DNA of 64,000 nucleotides from Firm-04 sp045591925 (lineage in GTDB: Bacteria > Bacillota > Clostridia > Oscillospirales > Ruminococcaceae): NCBI GenBank assembly GCA_045591925.1, contig JAZNTW010000095.1:62001-126000 (forward strand), in the 5' to 3' direction. Shown piece after piece: positions 16,134 to 25,848 of this stretch. The position numbers were made by a program, and so were the translations under genes. The notes under the pieces are model-generated. The model saw nothing but the letters and a program-made list of their open reading frames with translations, was not told the DNA's origin and made no database searches. Positions within the stretch are counted from its first letter, which is position 1; each line of letters opens with the position of its first letter.

Positions 16134-17480
16134 ATGCTGCGTAAAAAAATATCTACTGTGATGGTTTCCGTCACTTTGATATTTTCTGCATTGACAGGAT
16201 ACAACTGCACTGCCGCCCAACCAATCGGCAAAATGCGTGATATCTCAACCTTGGAGCTCGTACAGGACATGGGAATCGGTATCAATCTCGGAAACACCAT
16301 GGAGGCCTGCGGAGACTGGATCAATGGCAAGACCGTTTCCGATTACGAAAAGGCTTGGGGAAGTCCGATTGTCTCAAAAGAGATGATTGAGGGTATCGCG
16401 AAAGAGGGCTTCGGCGTATTGCGTATACCGGTTGCATGGTCAAATCTGATGGTTCAGGACGGCAACTATACCATCAATACAGAGCTGGATCAGCGGATTC
16501 ATCAGATTGTCGATTGGACCATTGACAGCGGAATGTATGCGATTATCAATATTCACTGGGATATGGGCTGGGTCAACAAGTTCCCTGAAAATGAAACCGA
16601 AAGCATGAAGCGATTCCGTACCATGTGGACGCAGATCGCTGCTAGCTTTCAGGATTACAGCGATTATCTGATGTTTGAGTGCCAGAATGAGGAGCTTGGC
16701 TGGGAAACCGTCTGGAATCCGTGGGGCGGCACCGAGGGAAAGGCAGAAGCCTATGCGCTCTGCAATAAAATCAATCAGGCATTCGTTGATGTTGTCCGCG
16801 CGTCCGGCGGCAATAACCCCAAACGCCATCTCCTGATTTCCGGCTATAACACCGGTATCGACCGCACCTGCGACCCGTATTTCAAGATGCCGAATGACCC
16901 TGCAAACCGCATGGCTATCTCTGTTCATTATTACTCACCTGCCGGATTTGCGATTCTGGAGGAGGACGCCGATTGGGGCAAGGCAATCCCGACATGGGGT
17001 ACGGATGAGGATTATGCTTCTCTGCGCAAGGAAATGGACATGATGAAAACCAACTTTACCGACAAAGGCATTCCGGTTATCATCGGTGAATACGGCTGTC
17101 CGACCAAAAATAAGGAACCCGAATCCGTTCGGCGTTTTCTGACATCTGTTTGTCAGGAAGCATATTCCAGAGGTCATTGCCCTGTGCTTTGGTCTACTCC
17201 GGGCGGCCATTATGACCGTGAAGCATTTCAGCTTGTAGACAGAGAATTGCAGAAAAACTTCTTCGAAATCGGCGGCAAGGAATGGAAGCCCACTGAACCT
17301 GATTTGCCGGTTCGCGGCGACCTCAACGGTGATGGCGAGGTAAAAATCTCGGATGTTGTTCTGCTGACATCATTCCTGATTTCCAGTGAAAATACCGTCC
17401 CTGCATCCGCTGATCTGGATGAAAACGGGACGATCAACGCCGTTGACCTGTCTTTGTTAAAGCAACTCGTTCTAAAATAA
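16134..17480 (+). CDS. GH5 family glycanase with type I dockerin
   Basis: 448 residues, secreted: a basic, hydrophobic signal peptide covers about the first 28. The GH5 barrel (about 40-380) starts with MGIGINLGNTMEA. The acid/base Glu is in FECQNEE and the nucleophile Glu in IIGEYGCP; the HYYSP motif also fits subfamily GH5_4-like endoglucanases. The last 55 residues are a dockerin with two calcium-binding repeats (DLNGDG...DVVLLTSFL and DLDENG...DLSLLKQLV), which dock the enzyme to a cohesin scaffold. The likely substrate is cellulose, xyloglucan or mixed beta-glucan. An AGGAGG site precedes ATG 16134. The dockerin is the best evidence that this organism makes a cellulosome. Confidence 0.95.
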   Translation: MLRKKISTVMVSVTLIFSALTGYNCTAAQPIGKMRDISTLELVQDMGIGINLGNTMEACGDWINGKTVSDYEKAWGSPIVSKEMIEGIAKEGFGVLRIPVAWSNLMVQDGNYTINTELDQRIHQIVDWTIDSGMYAIINIHWDMGWVNKFPENETESMKRFRTMWTQIAASFQDYSDYLMFECQNEELGWETVWNPWGGTEGKAEAYALCNKINQAFVDVVRASGGNNPKRHLLISGYNTGIDRTCDPYFKMPNDPANRMAISVHYYSPAGFAILEEDADWGKAIPTWGTDEDYASLRKEMDMMKTNFTDKGIPVIIGEYGCPTKNKEPESVRRFLTSVCQEAYSRGHCPVLWSTPGGHYDREAFQLVDRELQKNFFEIGGKEWKPTEPDLPVRGDLNGDGEVKISDVVLLTSFLISSENTVPASADLDENGTINAVDLSLLKQLVLK

Positions 17481-17486
17481 ACACCA

Positions 17487-17523
17487 AAGCTGCGATCAGA
17501 TTTGACCGCAGCTTCTTGTTTTC
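17487..17523 (+). terminator. Intrinsic terminator
   Basis: AAGCTGCGATCA pairs imperfectly with TGACCGCAGCTT and is followed by CTTGTTTT. It ends the GH5 gene. Confidence 0.8.
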
Positions 17524-17532
17524 ATAACCGGC

Positions 17533-18465
17533 TCACAGATATTCTGCACAGCAGCGCTCGATGCGTTCACGCGCCTGCTCCGGCGAATCGTCAAGTTCAC
17601 AGCCTGCTGCATGAAAATGACCGCCGCCACCGAACCTCTGACAGATTTTCTGTGCGCTGATTGCGCCTTTCGTATGCACCGAGCAGCGCGTTCTGCCATC
17701 CGAAAGCTCGCGCAGCGTCACGCCGATTTGCATTTCAGCATACTGCTCCACATAGGAATTGATTGCCTCCAAATCAGAATCCGCAATTCCTGCCGTTTCC
17801 AAATCGCTACGCAGAATAATTCCCGTAATCAGCCGTCCGTCATGCGAAATATGCAGGCTATTCCGCAGCGCATCCTCGATCTGCATTCTCGCACTTGATT
17901 TATACAGCATATGCTGCTTGCCGATTTCTGCAATATCTGCACCGCTTTCCGCAAGCGCTGCCGCAATCCGAAACGTCTGCGCCGTTGTTGCGGCTGTTCG
18001 AAAACAGAGCGTATCCGTCACAATCGCCGTATACAGCAAATCCGCAATCTGCTTCGTCATCGGAATCTGCATTTCCATCAGCAGCTTATAGATGATCTCA
18101 GCACACGCGCCGCAATCCGGTTCAACATACTTATTTTCTGCATCAATCGTATTGTCGCTATGGTGATCAATACAGTATTTGAAATGCTGATTCTCAAAAT
18201 TTCCGGTGCGGTAGGGCGTTGAGGTATCCAGTGACAGATAGACCGGATTTTGCAGCTCGTCCGGCTGGAATACGTCCGTCAGACTGCGAAACGCGTTCGG
18301 TACAGGATCGCGCCCCGTTATCGCTGTCCGCACGCCGACAGATTGCAGCGCAGTCGCAAGCCCATACGCTGAACCGATGCAATCACCATCCGGACGAATA
18401 TGATACACAATACAAACTTCCTGCTCTTTGCGCAAATGCCGCGCCAATTCTGTGAATGCTGCCAT
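17533..18465 (-). CDS. nrnA: DHH/DHHA1 phosphoesterase, NrnA-like
   Basis: About 310 residues from ATG 18465, with AAAGGAG upstream. DHH motifs are in order: HIRPDGDCIGSA, an SLDTS motif, CIDHHSDN (the namesake DHH) and an ADLLYTAIVTDT motif. The C-terminal DHHA1 domain ends in QRFGGGGHFHAAGCEL, the RNA-binding GGGHxxAxG motif. The family breaks down short oligoribonucleotides (nanoRNA) and pAp, using manganese, in the cytosol. Full length for the family. It converges with the GH5 gene and appears to be transcribed alone. Confidence 0.92.
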   Translation of the reverse strand: MAAFTELARHLRKEQEVCIVYHIRPDGDCIGSAYGLATALQSVGVRTAITGRDPVPNAFRSLTDVFQPDELQNPVYLSLDTSTPYRTGNFENQHFKYCIDHHSDNTIDAENKYVEPDCGACAEIIYKLLMEMQIPMTKQIADLLYTAIVTDTLCFRTAATTAQTFRIAAALAESGADIAEIGKQHMLYKSSARMQIEDALRNSLHISHDGRLITGIILRSDLETAGIADSDLEAINSYVEQYAEMQIGVTLRELSDGRTRCSVHTKGAISAQKICQRFGGGGHFHAAGCELDDSPEQARERIERCCAEYL

Positions 18466-18560
18466 ACAGATTCTCCTTTCCAAACACTGCATATAAAGCA
18501 ATCCTCTCGAAGCGTTACACTGCTATTTCAGCCATGTATCCGCTTCAAGAGGCAATTTTT

Positions 18561-20240
18561 TTACTTATTTCCGCTATTTTCTTCGTCGTTGTGGCGAATC
18601 TCAGCACGCTTGATTTTTCCACCGAGCGTTTTCGGCAATTCATCGACATACTCAATGACGCGCGGATACTTATACGGTGCAGTCTCGCGCTTTACATGAT
18701 CCTGAAGTTCCTTTGTCAGCTCCGGCGACGGCGTATAGCCCTTTGCAAGCACGACCGTTGCCTTAACGACCTGTCCGCGAATCGGGTCAGGCGTACCGGT
18801 AATCGCAGATTCTACAACAGCCGGATGCGTCAGCAATGCGCTTTCTACCTCGAACGGCCCGATACGATAGCCGGAACACTTGATGACATCGTCGTTTCTG
18901 CCGACAAACCAGTAATATCCACGGGAATCGCGCCATGCGACATCACCGGTATCATAGTTTTCGCCGCCAAGAACCGCTTCGGTCAGCTCCGGATTTTTAT
19001 AGTATGCAGAGAATAATCCGGTCGGATGATATTTGTCAATGCCGCAGACCATAATGCAGCCTTCCTCACCGTCATCCGCTTCTGTGCCATCCGCGCGAAG
19101 CAACCGAATATTATAAAGCGGCGATGGTTTTCCTGTAGAACCGGGCTTCGGGTCAATCCACGGGAAATTCGCAAGCAGAACCGTACCCTCCGTCTGACCA
19201 AAGCCCTCGCGCATTTTCTTGCCCGTCAGCTCGTACATCCGGTTGAATACTTCGGGATTCAGCGGCTCACCTGCATTGCAGAAATTCTGAATCGAGGAGA
19301 GGTCATACTGCGACATATCCTCCTGAAGCATGAAGCGATACATGGTCGGAGGCGCACAGAATGTCGTCAGCTTATACTTGCTGATAACCTCCAAAATATC
19401 CTTTGCATTGAATCTGCCGGTAAAATCATACACAAACTGTACTGCACCGCAAATCCATTGTCCATAAATTTTACCCCAGCCGAATTTTGCCCAGCCGGAA
19501 TCCGAAATCGACATATGCAGCTTATTTTCCTGCACCTGATGCCAATATTTCGCAGTTACGATATGACCAAGCGGATGCGCAAAATTATGACACACCATCT
19601 TCGGCATTCCGGTAGAACCGGAAGTAAAGTAAATCAGCATCGTATCGGTGACCTTTGTTGCCTCGTCACCGGTCGGACGCGCAAAGGTCTCCGGATATTT
19701 TGCGATTTCATCTAAGAAATAATCCCAGCCCTCACGCGGTGCGGCAACAGCAATTTTCTTGCGCAGCGTCGGGATTTCGGGTGCAGCAGCGTCAACCTGT
19801 CCGCGAATGTATTCGTCATCGCACGCAATAATCGCAGAAATCTCAGCAGTATTGCCGCGATACGCAATATCATGCGCCGTAAACAGCAGATTTCCGGGAA
19901 TCAGAATCACGCCGAGCTTATGCAGCGCAGTCGCAATCACCCAGTATTCCCAGCGTCTCCGCAGAATCAACAGGACAACATCGCCCTTTTTCAAGCCAAG
20001 ATTCTTGAAATAATGGCAGGTCTGGTTCGAGAGCTTTGCAATGTCGGAAAAGGTGAAGATGCGTTCTTCTTTCTCTTGACTGAGCCAGAGTATCGCTTGT
20101 TTATCCGGCTCCTGTTTTGCCCACTCGTCAACGATATCCCAGCCAAAATTAAAATCATCCGGCACATTCACGCGATAATTTTCTTTGAAATCTTCATAGG
20201 AATCGAAATCAATACGAGGCAGATAGCGATCTAACAGCAT
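18561..20240 (-). CDS. AMP-forming acyl-CoA synthetase (medium-chain type)
   Basis: About 559 residues from ATG 20240, where an AAGGAG site lies 11 bases upstream. ANL-superfamily motifs are present: YFTSGSTGMPK (ATP-binding loop), EGFGQTE (A5), YDTGDVAWRD (A7), RNDDVIKCSGYRI (A8) and a C-terminal GGKIKRAEIR with the catalytic Lys. The overall sequence resembles ACSM/medium-chain acyl-CoA synthetases rather than acetyl-CoA synthetase. It would convert a short- or medium-chain or aromatic acid to its CoA ester. The XRE/cupin regulator is 37 bases upstream in the same direction, so the two form an operon and the regulator may sense the acid or CoA ester. Confidence 0.9.
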   Translation of the reverse strand: MLLDRYLPRIDFDSYEDFKENYRVNVPDDFNFGWDIVDEWAKQEPDKQAILWLSQEKEERIFTFSDIAKLSNQTCHYFKNLGLKKGDVVLLILRRRWEYWVIATALHKLGVILIPGNLLFTAHDIAYRGNTAEISAIIACDDEYIRGQVDAAAPEIPTLRKKIAVAAPREGWDYFLDEIAKYPETFARPTGDEATKVTDTMLIYFTSGSTGMPKMVCHNFAHPLGHIVTAKYWHQVQENKLHMSISDSGWAKFGWGKIYGQWICGAVQFVYDFTGRFNAKDILEVISKYKLTTFCAPPTMYRFMLQEDMSQYDLSSIQNFCNAGEPLNPEVFNRMYELTGKKMREGFGQTEGTVLLANFPWIDPKPGSTGKPSPLYNIRLLRADGTEADDGEEGCIMVCGIDKYHPTGLFSAYYKNPELTEAVLGGENYDTGDVAWRDSRGYYWFVGRNDDVIKCSGYRIGPFEVESALLTHPAVVESAITGTPDPIRGQVVKATVVLAKGYTPSPELTKELQDHVKRETAPYKYPRVIEYVDELPKTLGGKIKRAEIRHNDEENSGNK

Positions 20241-20277
20241 GATCTTTTGTACTCCTTTTTCTATGCGATGGTTCGGA

Positions 20278-20823
20278 TTATTCCGCAATCATCGTCAAAA
20301 AACTTGCTTTGACATCGCCTTCGCAGCGCTGTCCGTGCGGATATGTCGGATTGAAATAAATACAGTCGCCCTCGTTGAGAATGATCTCACGATCCTCAAA
20401 TACGATGGCAATCGAGCCTTCGAGGACGAGATTGAATTCCTGTCCGCTGTGTGTGACGAGCTTTGCAGGTTCATCGGATGGCTCCAGTGTGACAAGAAGC
20501 GGCTGCATGATTTTATCCGCATAGCGGAATGCAAGGTCCTTGAAGCGGTAGCCGGGGAATCGGCTGATGCTTCTGCCCTGTCCGCGGCGTACAACTTGAA
20601 ACGTATCAATTCGGCTCGGTTCGCCGGTAATCAGCTCATTGAAATCCACATTGAACTTATTGGAAATTTCATAGATTACGCTAATCGGGAAGTCGCCGTT
20701 CTGCTCATAGCCCTCATACTGCGCAACCGTAAGACCCAGTTCGGATGCAAGCTGTTCGACTGTATAATCACATACCTCGCGCAGTTCGCGAATACGTGAC
20801 GCAATTTCATTGATCTGTTTCAT
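20278..20823 (-). CDS. XRE-family regulator with cupin sensor domain
   Basis: 181 residues from ATG 20823, behind a GGAGGT ribosome site. An N-terminal helix-turn-helix (about 8-65, with YTVEQLASELGLTVAQYEGYE) is joined to a C-terminal cupin (about 110-180) with HSGQEFNLVLEG and NEGDCIYFNPTYPHGQR. This architecture is common for single-gene regulators of an adjacent metabolic gene, here the acyl-CoA synthetase. The cupin could bind a small ligand or metal. It has its own consensus promoter at 20918-20947. Confidence 0.9.
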   Translation of the reverse strand: MKQINEIASRIRELREVCDYTVEQLASELGLTVAQYEGYEQNGDFPISVIYEISNKFNVDFNELITGEPSRIDTFQVVRRGQGRSISRFPGYRFKDLAFRYADKIMQPLLVTLEPSDEPAKLVTHSGQEFNLVLEGSIAIVFEDREIILNEGDCIYFNPTYPHGQRCEGDVKASFLTMIAE

Positions 20824-20917
20824 TGCGTTACCTCCGTTGAAAATATTTCTCAAAACAAACGCGGCGAGGAAAACGAATTTCCCCCGCGCGTACACATTAC
20901 ATCTATTCGCTACTATA

Positions 20918-20947
20918 ATTATAGCACAGTGCATTCGCGATTGTCAA
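20918..20947 (-). promoter_or_regulatory. Sigma-A promoter of the XRE/cupin operon
   Basis: On the minus strand, TTGACA (20942-20947) and TATAAT (20918-20923) with an 18-base spacer. Confidence 0.8.
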
Positions 20948-21068
20948 GAAGTGAAGCGGATTCTGTCATATTGCACAAAACACAAATCCACTTGCAATCG
21001 CTTCTAAATCAATCGGTGTGTGCAATTTTCAAAGCTGCTCCGCTGTACCAGATTCACAGTGTGTCCGT

Positions 21069-21947
21069 TTATTTGTGATGGGATGATTCTGCCGTACTGT
21101 GAAGCGTGAGCTGCGGATATGGGATCTCGATATGCGCTTCATCAAAGTTTTGTTTGAGAACTTCGAGCAACTTCGATGGCGCAACAAAATAATCGGTCTT
21201 ATCCACCCAGAAAAACGCAGTCAGCGTCACGCCGTTCGCGCCAAGCTCTGTGACCGCGATGCTCGGTGACGGTTCTTTCTTCGTAATCGGAAGCGATTGG
21301 ATTGCGTTCAGCATCGCATCCTTGGCAATGCTGAGGTCGGTCTGATAGGATACCGTAACCGGAACGCTGACGCGAAGCGTGCCGTTCTGCGAAAAATTTT
21401 GCAGCGCACCGGATGACACAATGCTGTTCGGCAGATAAATCGTCCGGTTATCGAGCGTAGTGAGCGCGGTATAAAGTATGGAAACTTCTTTCACGTAGCC
21501 GGCTTCCGTACCAATCATGATATAGTCGCCAGTCTCAAACGGCTTTGCAAACAGAATGATAAATCCGCCTGCAAGATTGGAAAGGCTGTTTTGCAGCGCC
21601 AGTCCGATTGCAAGACCTGCCGCGCCTACGACCGCTACAATCGACGCCATCGGTACGCCCATGATCGAAAGGCATATGATGATCAGCAGCGAATACAGCA
21701 GGATCCGGATGAGCGATCTGCCGAAGCCGGACGCAGTTGCATTGATTTTCGCACGGCTCATGGTATGACTGAGCATCCGGTTGATGCAGCCTGCAAGCAG
21801 CATTCCAATCAAAAATACAATCAAGGACAGAATCAGCGTCGGCAGAAAATCAAGCAGCTTCTGCCAAAGTTCAGCAATCAGTCCGGTCGTTTGCACTATC
21901 GCCTCCTGACCGGCTTCAAGCTGTGCTTCAAATTTTTCTTCCATCAT
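21069..21947 (-). CDS. mscS: Small-conductance mechanosensitive channel, MscS family
   Basis: 292 residues. Three membrane segments are visible, the third being the pore helix with the Ala/Gly pattern VAVVGAAGLAIGLALQNSLSNLAGG. The beta domain follows, with FAKPFETGDYI, and a C-terminal alpha/beta region ending in IPYPQLTLH. The channel opens under membrane tension to release solutes during hypo-osmotic shock. Its ATG overlaps the TGA of the upstream phosphoesterase gene (ATGA), so translation is probably coupled. An AGAGG site lies 8 bases before ATG 21947. Confidence 0.93.
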   Translation of the reverse strand: MMEEKFEAQLEAGQEAIVQTTGLIAELWQKLLDFLPTLILSLIVFLIGMLLAGCINRMLSHTMSRAKINATASGFGRSLIRILLYSLLIIICLSIMGVPMASIVAVVGAAGLAIGLALQNSLSNLAGGFIILFAKPFETGDYIMIGTEAGYVKEVSILYTALTTLDNRTIYLPNSIVSSGALQNFSQNGTLRVSVPVTVSYQTDLSIAKDAMLNAIQSLPITKKEPSPSIAVTELGANGVTLTAFFWVDKTDYFVAPSKLLEVLKQNFDEAHIEIPYPQLTLHSTAESSHHK

Positions 21948-22699
21948 ACATTGTCCTCTGCTTCATCCGGCATATCCGGTATGTCCATCGCGGGCGCAGA
22001 CGGCTCATACTGTGCCGAAATCGCCTTGCCGCGTGTATCATCGAGCGGATTCAGTTCATCAAATACCGCATAGTATTTCACCGGAACATAGCGGTTCAGA
22101 TGACATTTTCCAAAATACCACTGACGGAAATTGCACATCTGCGTCAAATCTTCAAAAAACGCATGGACCTCAAGCCGCTGCATCATATCCACTCGCAGAC
22201 AGTCCTTCAAGGACGCCGGCGGCTCATGCGTAATGATATAATCCACCGTATTCTCATAGGCTTTGAGGTTTTCGGCGGCATGAATGATTTCTTCATAGGT
22301 CGGCTGCTCACGTTCCCACCAGTTTTCGGCAGTCCGGAACTCAAAATCCTGACTGTGGCCGCCGCCGAATGTGAAAAAGCGCTTTCCGCAGATCGTATAG
22401 ATTTCGCCGCGCAGCAGATGCACCAGATTCGGCGCAATCACACGCGCAGTACCGCCGTTCCATTCCTGCGTCGGATATTGCTCCAGCATATCGTAATTTT
22501 CATGGCAGCCGTCCACAAAGGCTACAGTATATTTCAGATCCATCAGCTTTTTGCGGAATTTCTGCTCCTGCTTTGAGTCATTCCAGAAAAAACCGAAATC
22601 GCCGCAGACAATGACCACATCATTCGCGTCTGCCTTTTTGAGCATCGAGTTCTGAAATCTGGAAAAGTCACCGTGCGTATCTCCGGTCACATATACCAT
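21944..22699 (-). CDS. Calcineurin-like metallophosphoesterase
   Basis: 251 residues, cytosolic. Metal-site motifs are present in order: GDTHGD (start), VCGDFGFFWND, GCHENYDML in place of GNHE/D, ITHEPP and GGGHSQDFE. The Cys for Asn change in GNHE is worth noting, because that Asn usually bridges the metals. The substrate is unknown; relatives act on phosphodiesters or phosphoproteins. It precedes mscS with a 4-base overlap, forming a two-gene operon. Confidence 0.85.
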   Translation of the reverse strand: MVYVTGDTHGDFSRFQNSMLKKADANDVVIVCGDFGFFWNDSKQEQKFRKKLMDLKYTVAFVDGCHENYDMLEQYPTQEWNGGTARVIAPNLVHLLRGEIYTICGKRFFTFGGGHSQDFEFRTAENWWEREQPTYEEIIHAAENLKAYENTVDYIITHEPPASLKDCLRVDMMQRLEVHAFFEDLTQMCNFRQWYFGKCHLNRYVPVKYYAVFDELNPLDDTRGKAISAQYEPSAPAMDIPDMPDEAEDNV

Positions 22700-22750
22700 A
22701 TAATATGTCTCCTTTCTGTTCTCTATTCATCAAACACTGAACAACCGATT

Positions 22751-22963
22751 TCAACATTGAAGGAATACTATCCACAATGCAACGGTACAGAATAAATAAA
22801 GAGTCATGGTGATGTATCTTCTTGTGCTTACCCATTCAGGCGTATCCGTATGCTCTGTTGCAAAGAGTATATACCATGCGTTACAGATGAAAACTACTAC
22901 GCCAAAAGCCCAAAACACAAGATACATCCAATGAAGCGAGTCCACATCTTCCAGTAAGTCCAT
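22751..22963 (-). CDS. Small two-segment membrane protein
   Basis: 70 residues with two hydrophobic segments (about 12-33 and 48-68) separated by a polar loop with TEHTDTPEWVSTRR. I recognise no family. ATG 22963 follows the upstream gene by 6 bases, with AGGAG overlapping the upstream stop, so it is co-transcribed with the gene at 22970-23386. Confidence 0.6.
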   Translation of the reverse strand: MDLLEDVDSLHWMYLVFWAFGVVVFICNAWYILFATEHTDTPEWVSTRRYITMTLYLFCTVALWIVFLQC

Positions 22964-22969
22964 AATCTC

Positions 22970-23386
22970 CTAAGCATCCGGCTCCACACTGCCCTCATCA
23001 GGTTCCACAGAAAAACGATTCTTACTGATACGATAGATCACCTGATCATCCTTGTAAAGCTCTAGGGGCTTCCGATCCTTATGAGACGCTTCCGATTTTG
23101 GAAGCTTCTTAATCCGATAAACAGCACAAACCTGATCATCGTATTCAAATACAACTTTCTTGTTAAAAGACACCGTGAAAACTGCCGTTTTACCATCCAG
23201 CTCGCCGGTATACACAGACTTGCCCAGTCCCATACGATAATCAAATGTTTTGCCACGATATTCGTAGTCTATCTTCAAACTCTTGAGTGCAAAAAACACG
23301 CCAAATACAACTGTCAGAATCAGCATGATTTTCAGAATTCCCTTTTGATAAGAATCCAAGTAATAAAATCGGTCCTTAAATTTCAT
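22970..23386 (-). CDS. Hypothetical protein with one membrane segment
   Basis: About 138 residues from ATG 23386 (GGAG 9 bases upstream; a TTG at 23401 is less likely). A single membrane anchor is at about 20-38, followed by a beta-rich domain with YRGKTFDYRMGLGKSVYTGE and a charged tail. I recognise no family. It forms a pair with the 70-residue membrane protein directly downstream. Function unknown. Confidence 0.6.
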   Translation of the reverse strand: MKFKDRFYYLDSYQKGILKIMLILTVVFGVFFALKSLKIDYEYRGKTFDYRMGLGKSVYTGELDGKTAVFTVSFNKKVVFEYDDQVCAVYRIKKLPKSEASHKDRKPLELYKDDQVIYRISKNRFSVEPDEGSVEPDA

Positions 23387-23453
23387 ATTCTTTAACTCCA
23401 AGAATTATTATGTGTATAAATCTATAGTTTCTTCATTGCTCCGCAAGCAGATA

Positions 23454-25628
23454 TCAGGATTCCAGATTATCCTGCGATACCGCTTTCATCGTCAGACTGA
23501 TTCGTTTCCGTTTGGCATCGACTTCCAGTACGCGCACACGCACAATCTGTCCGACCTTTACAACATCCAGCGGATGCTTGACAAATTTGTTCGCAAGCTG
23601 TGAAATATGAACCAGACCGTCCTCGTGCACGCCGATATCGACAAACGCACCGAAATCAATGATATTGCGAACCGTTCCGACAAGCTCCATACCCGGCTTC
23701 AAATCCTCGGCGGTCATAATATCACCGCTGCGCATCAGCGGCTTTGGCAGCTCGTCACGCGGGTCTCTGCCAGGCTTCTGCAATTCCTTGACAATATCCC
23801 GAAGCGTTGGTTCACCAACTTCAAGTTCCTTGCTCAATGCAGTATAACCGCGTTCCTCTATCGTATCGTTCAGCTTCTCCAAATCGCCGCCGATATCGCT
23901 GAGCGACAGTCCACAAAGTTTCAGGAGCGCTTCGGCTGCGGCATAGCTTTCCGGATGCACGCCGGTATTATCCAGCGGATTCTTTGCGTCGCGCACACGC
24001 AAAAAGCCTGCGCAAAGCTCATATGCCTTTGCACCGAGCTTCGGTACTTTCATCAATGCCTTTCTGCTTGTAAATGCGCCGTTTTCCTCGCGATATGTGA
24101 CAATATTGTGCGCAATGCCGCTGTGGATACCGGAGATGTAGGAGAGCAGCGAGCTGGACGCGGTATTCAGGTCAACACCAACCGCGTTTACGCAATCCTC
24201 TACCACACCCGTCAGCGATTCGGACAAACGTGCCGGCGGCATATCATGCTGATATTCACCGACACCAATCGCTTTCGGCTCAATTTTGACAAGCTCTGCA
24301 AGCGGATCCTGCAATCTTCTGGCAATGGATACCGCGCTGCGCAGTGCAACATCATAATCCGGAAATTCCTCGGCGGCGAGCTTGGATGCCGAATACACCG
24401 AAGCGCCGGCCTCGCTGACGACCATATATGCAGTATGCTGCTCCGGAAGCTCACGGAGAATATCTGCGACAATCTGCTCCGATTCACGGGATGCCGTACC
24501 GTTACCGATTGCGATGGCTGCGACCTGATGCTTCTGAATCAGTGCTTTCAGCTTCATTTTACCAGCTGCGACTGCCTGTGCGGAATTTGCAGTAATATGG
24601 ACAACATCCGTTGCAAGCACCTTTCCCGTCGAATCCACAACAGCGACCTTGCAGCCCGTCCGAAAACCGGGGTCAAGTCCAAGCGTAATCATGCCCTTCA
24701 TCGGCGGCTGTAACAAAAGCTGCCGCAGATTGGACGCGAACACCGTAATCGCCTGCTCGGACGCCTGCTCTGTCAGCTCTGCACGCACCTCGCGCTGTAC
24801 TGCCGGCAAAAGCGATTTTTTATATGCTTCAATCGCCGCCGCAGCTACCATCTGACCGGCAGCACTTTCATTTTTGACATATAATTTTGTGGTAATCTGT
24901 TCGCCAAGCCCCTCCGGCATCACCAGACTGACCTTCAGATAGCCTTCCTTTTCACCGCGGTTGATTGCAAGAATCCGATGCTTTGCAGCTTTCGTAATCA
25001 GCTCGGAATGATCGTAGAAATTACGATACACGCTGTCGGTATCAGGGTCAGTCGCCTTGACCGCAATCGAACCGCGCAGCAAAAGCAGATTGCGAAGCCG
25101 TTTGCGCAATTCCGCATCATCGGAAACCGTCTCCGCAAGAATATCCGAAGCACCCGCAAGCGCAGCGTCCACATCCGGTACCTCAAGCTCCGGATTGACA
25201 AAGGGTTCTGACTCGACAACGGGGTCGGTGCTGAAATTCTGCTCCAGAATCAAGTCGGCAAGCGGCTGCAAGCCACGCGCCTTTGCAACAGAAGCCTTGG
25301 TCTTGCGCTTCTGCTTATACGGACGATAGATGTCCTCTGCCTCGACCAGCGTTTTGGCAGCAGAAATCGCAGCCGCAATTTCCGGCGTCATTTTTTCAAG
25401 TGCAGTGATCGCATCGGTGATCTCCTGTTTGCGTTCTACGAGCTTTCGCAGATAATTCAGACGGTCATTCAGCGAGTGAAGCGTCTGGTCATCCAGAGAG
25501 CCTGTCTGCTCTTTTCTGTATCGCGCAATAAACGGGACGGTTTTTCCCTCATCCAGCAATGCGACCGCATGGGTAACCTGTTCCACGCGAAGTTTAAATT
25601 CCAATGCTAACTGTTCAAATATTTCCAT
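23454..25628 (-). CDS. tex: Tex-family S1 RNA-binding transcription accessory protein
   Basis: 724 residues, full length for the family. The N-terminal helical region has the Tex pattern VPFIARYRKEQTGSLDD, then a YqgF-like fold (GLDPGFRTGCKVAVVDSTG), helix-hairpin-helix repeats (VGVDLNTASSSLLSYISG) and a C-terminal S1 domain (GMELVGTVRNIIDFGAFVDIGVHEDGLVH). Tex binds nucleic acid and acts on stalled RNA polymerase in the cytosol. A GGAGGG site precedes ATG 25628 and a promoter lies at 25670-25698. Transcribed alone. Confidence 0.95.
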   Translation of the reverse strand: MEIFEQLALEFKLRVEQVTHAVALLDEGKTVPFIARYRKEQTGSLDDQTLHSLNDRLNYLRKLVERKQEITDAITALEKMTPEIAAAISAAKTLVEAEDIYRPYKQKRKTKASVAKARGLQPLADLILEQNFSTDPVVESEPFVNPELEVPDVDAALAGASDILAETVSDDAELRKRLRNLLLLRGSIAVKATDPDTDSVYRNFYDHSELITKAAKHRILAINRGEKEGYLKVSLVMPEGLGEQITTKLYVKNESAAGQMVAAAAIEAYKKSLLPAVQREVRAELTEQASEQAITVFASNLRQLLLQPPMKGMITLGLDPGFRTGCKVAVVDSTGKVLATDVVHITANSAQAVAAGKMKLKALIQKHQVAAIAIGNGTASRESEQIVADILRELPEQHTAYMVVSEAGASVYSASKLAAEEFPDYDVALRSAVSIARRLQDPLAELVKIEPKAIGVGEYQHDMPPARLSESLTGVVEDCVNAVGVDLNTASSSLLSYISGIHSGIAHNIVTYREENGAFTSRKALMKVPKLGAKAYELCAGFLRVRDAKNPLDNTGVHPESYAAAEALLKLCGLSLSDIGGDLEKLNDTIEERGYTALSKELEVGEPTLRDIVKELQKPGRDPRDELPKPLMRSGDIMTAEDLKPGMELVGTVRNIIDFGAFVDIGVHEDGLVHISQLANKFVKHPLDVVKVGQIVRVRVLEVDAKRKRISLTMKAVSQDNLES

Positions 25629-25669
25629 TCCGGACCCTCCTGATACGCATTCGTCAAATCTGTTTTTTT

Positions 25670-25698
25670 ATTATACCAGATTTTTCCGTTTTTGTCAC
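25670..25698 (-). promoter_or_regulatory. Promoter of tex
   Basis: On the minus strand, GTGACA (25693-25698), a 17-base spacer and TATAAT (25670-25675). Confidence 0.7.
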
Positions 25699-25819
25699 CC
25701 GATTCATGACGATTTCGAGATTTCTGCACCCGATTTGTATAAAAAAACAAGAAGTTTCACCGTTTTTATTCTGTTCTTCTTTTTTTAAAAAAAAAATCTG
25801 TGATTTTGCAAAAAAACAC

Positions 25820-25848
25820 TTGCATTTTTTTGTGAAGTATGCTAAAAT
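25820..25848 (+). promoter_or_regulatory. Extended -10 promoter of ddl
   Basis: TTGCAT (25820-25825), a 17-base spacer and TAAAAT (25843-25848), with TGC directly before the -10 box. Confidence 0.75.

Noticed and set aside
18465..18501. Longer start for NrnA
   Set aside because: The upstream codons have no ribosome site, while ATG 18465 follows AAAGGAG at proper distance.
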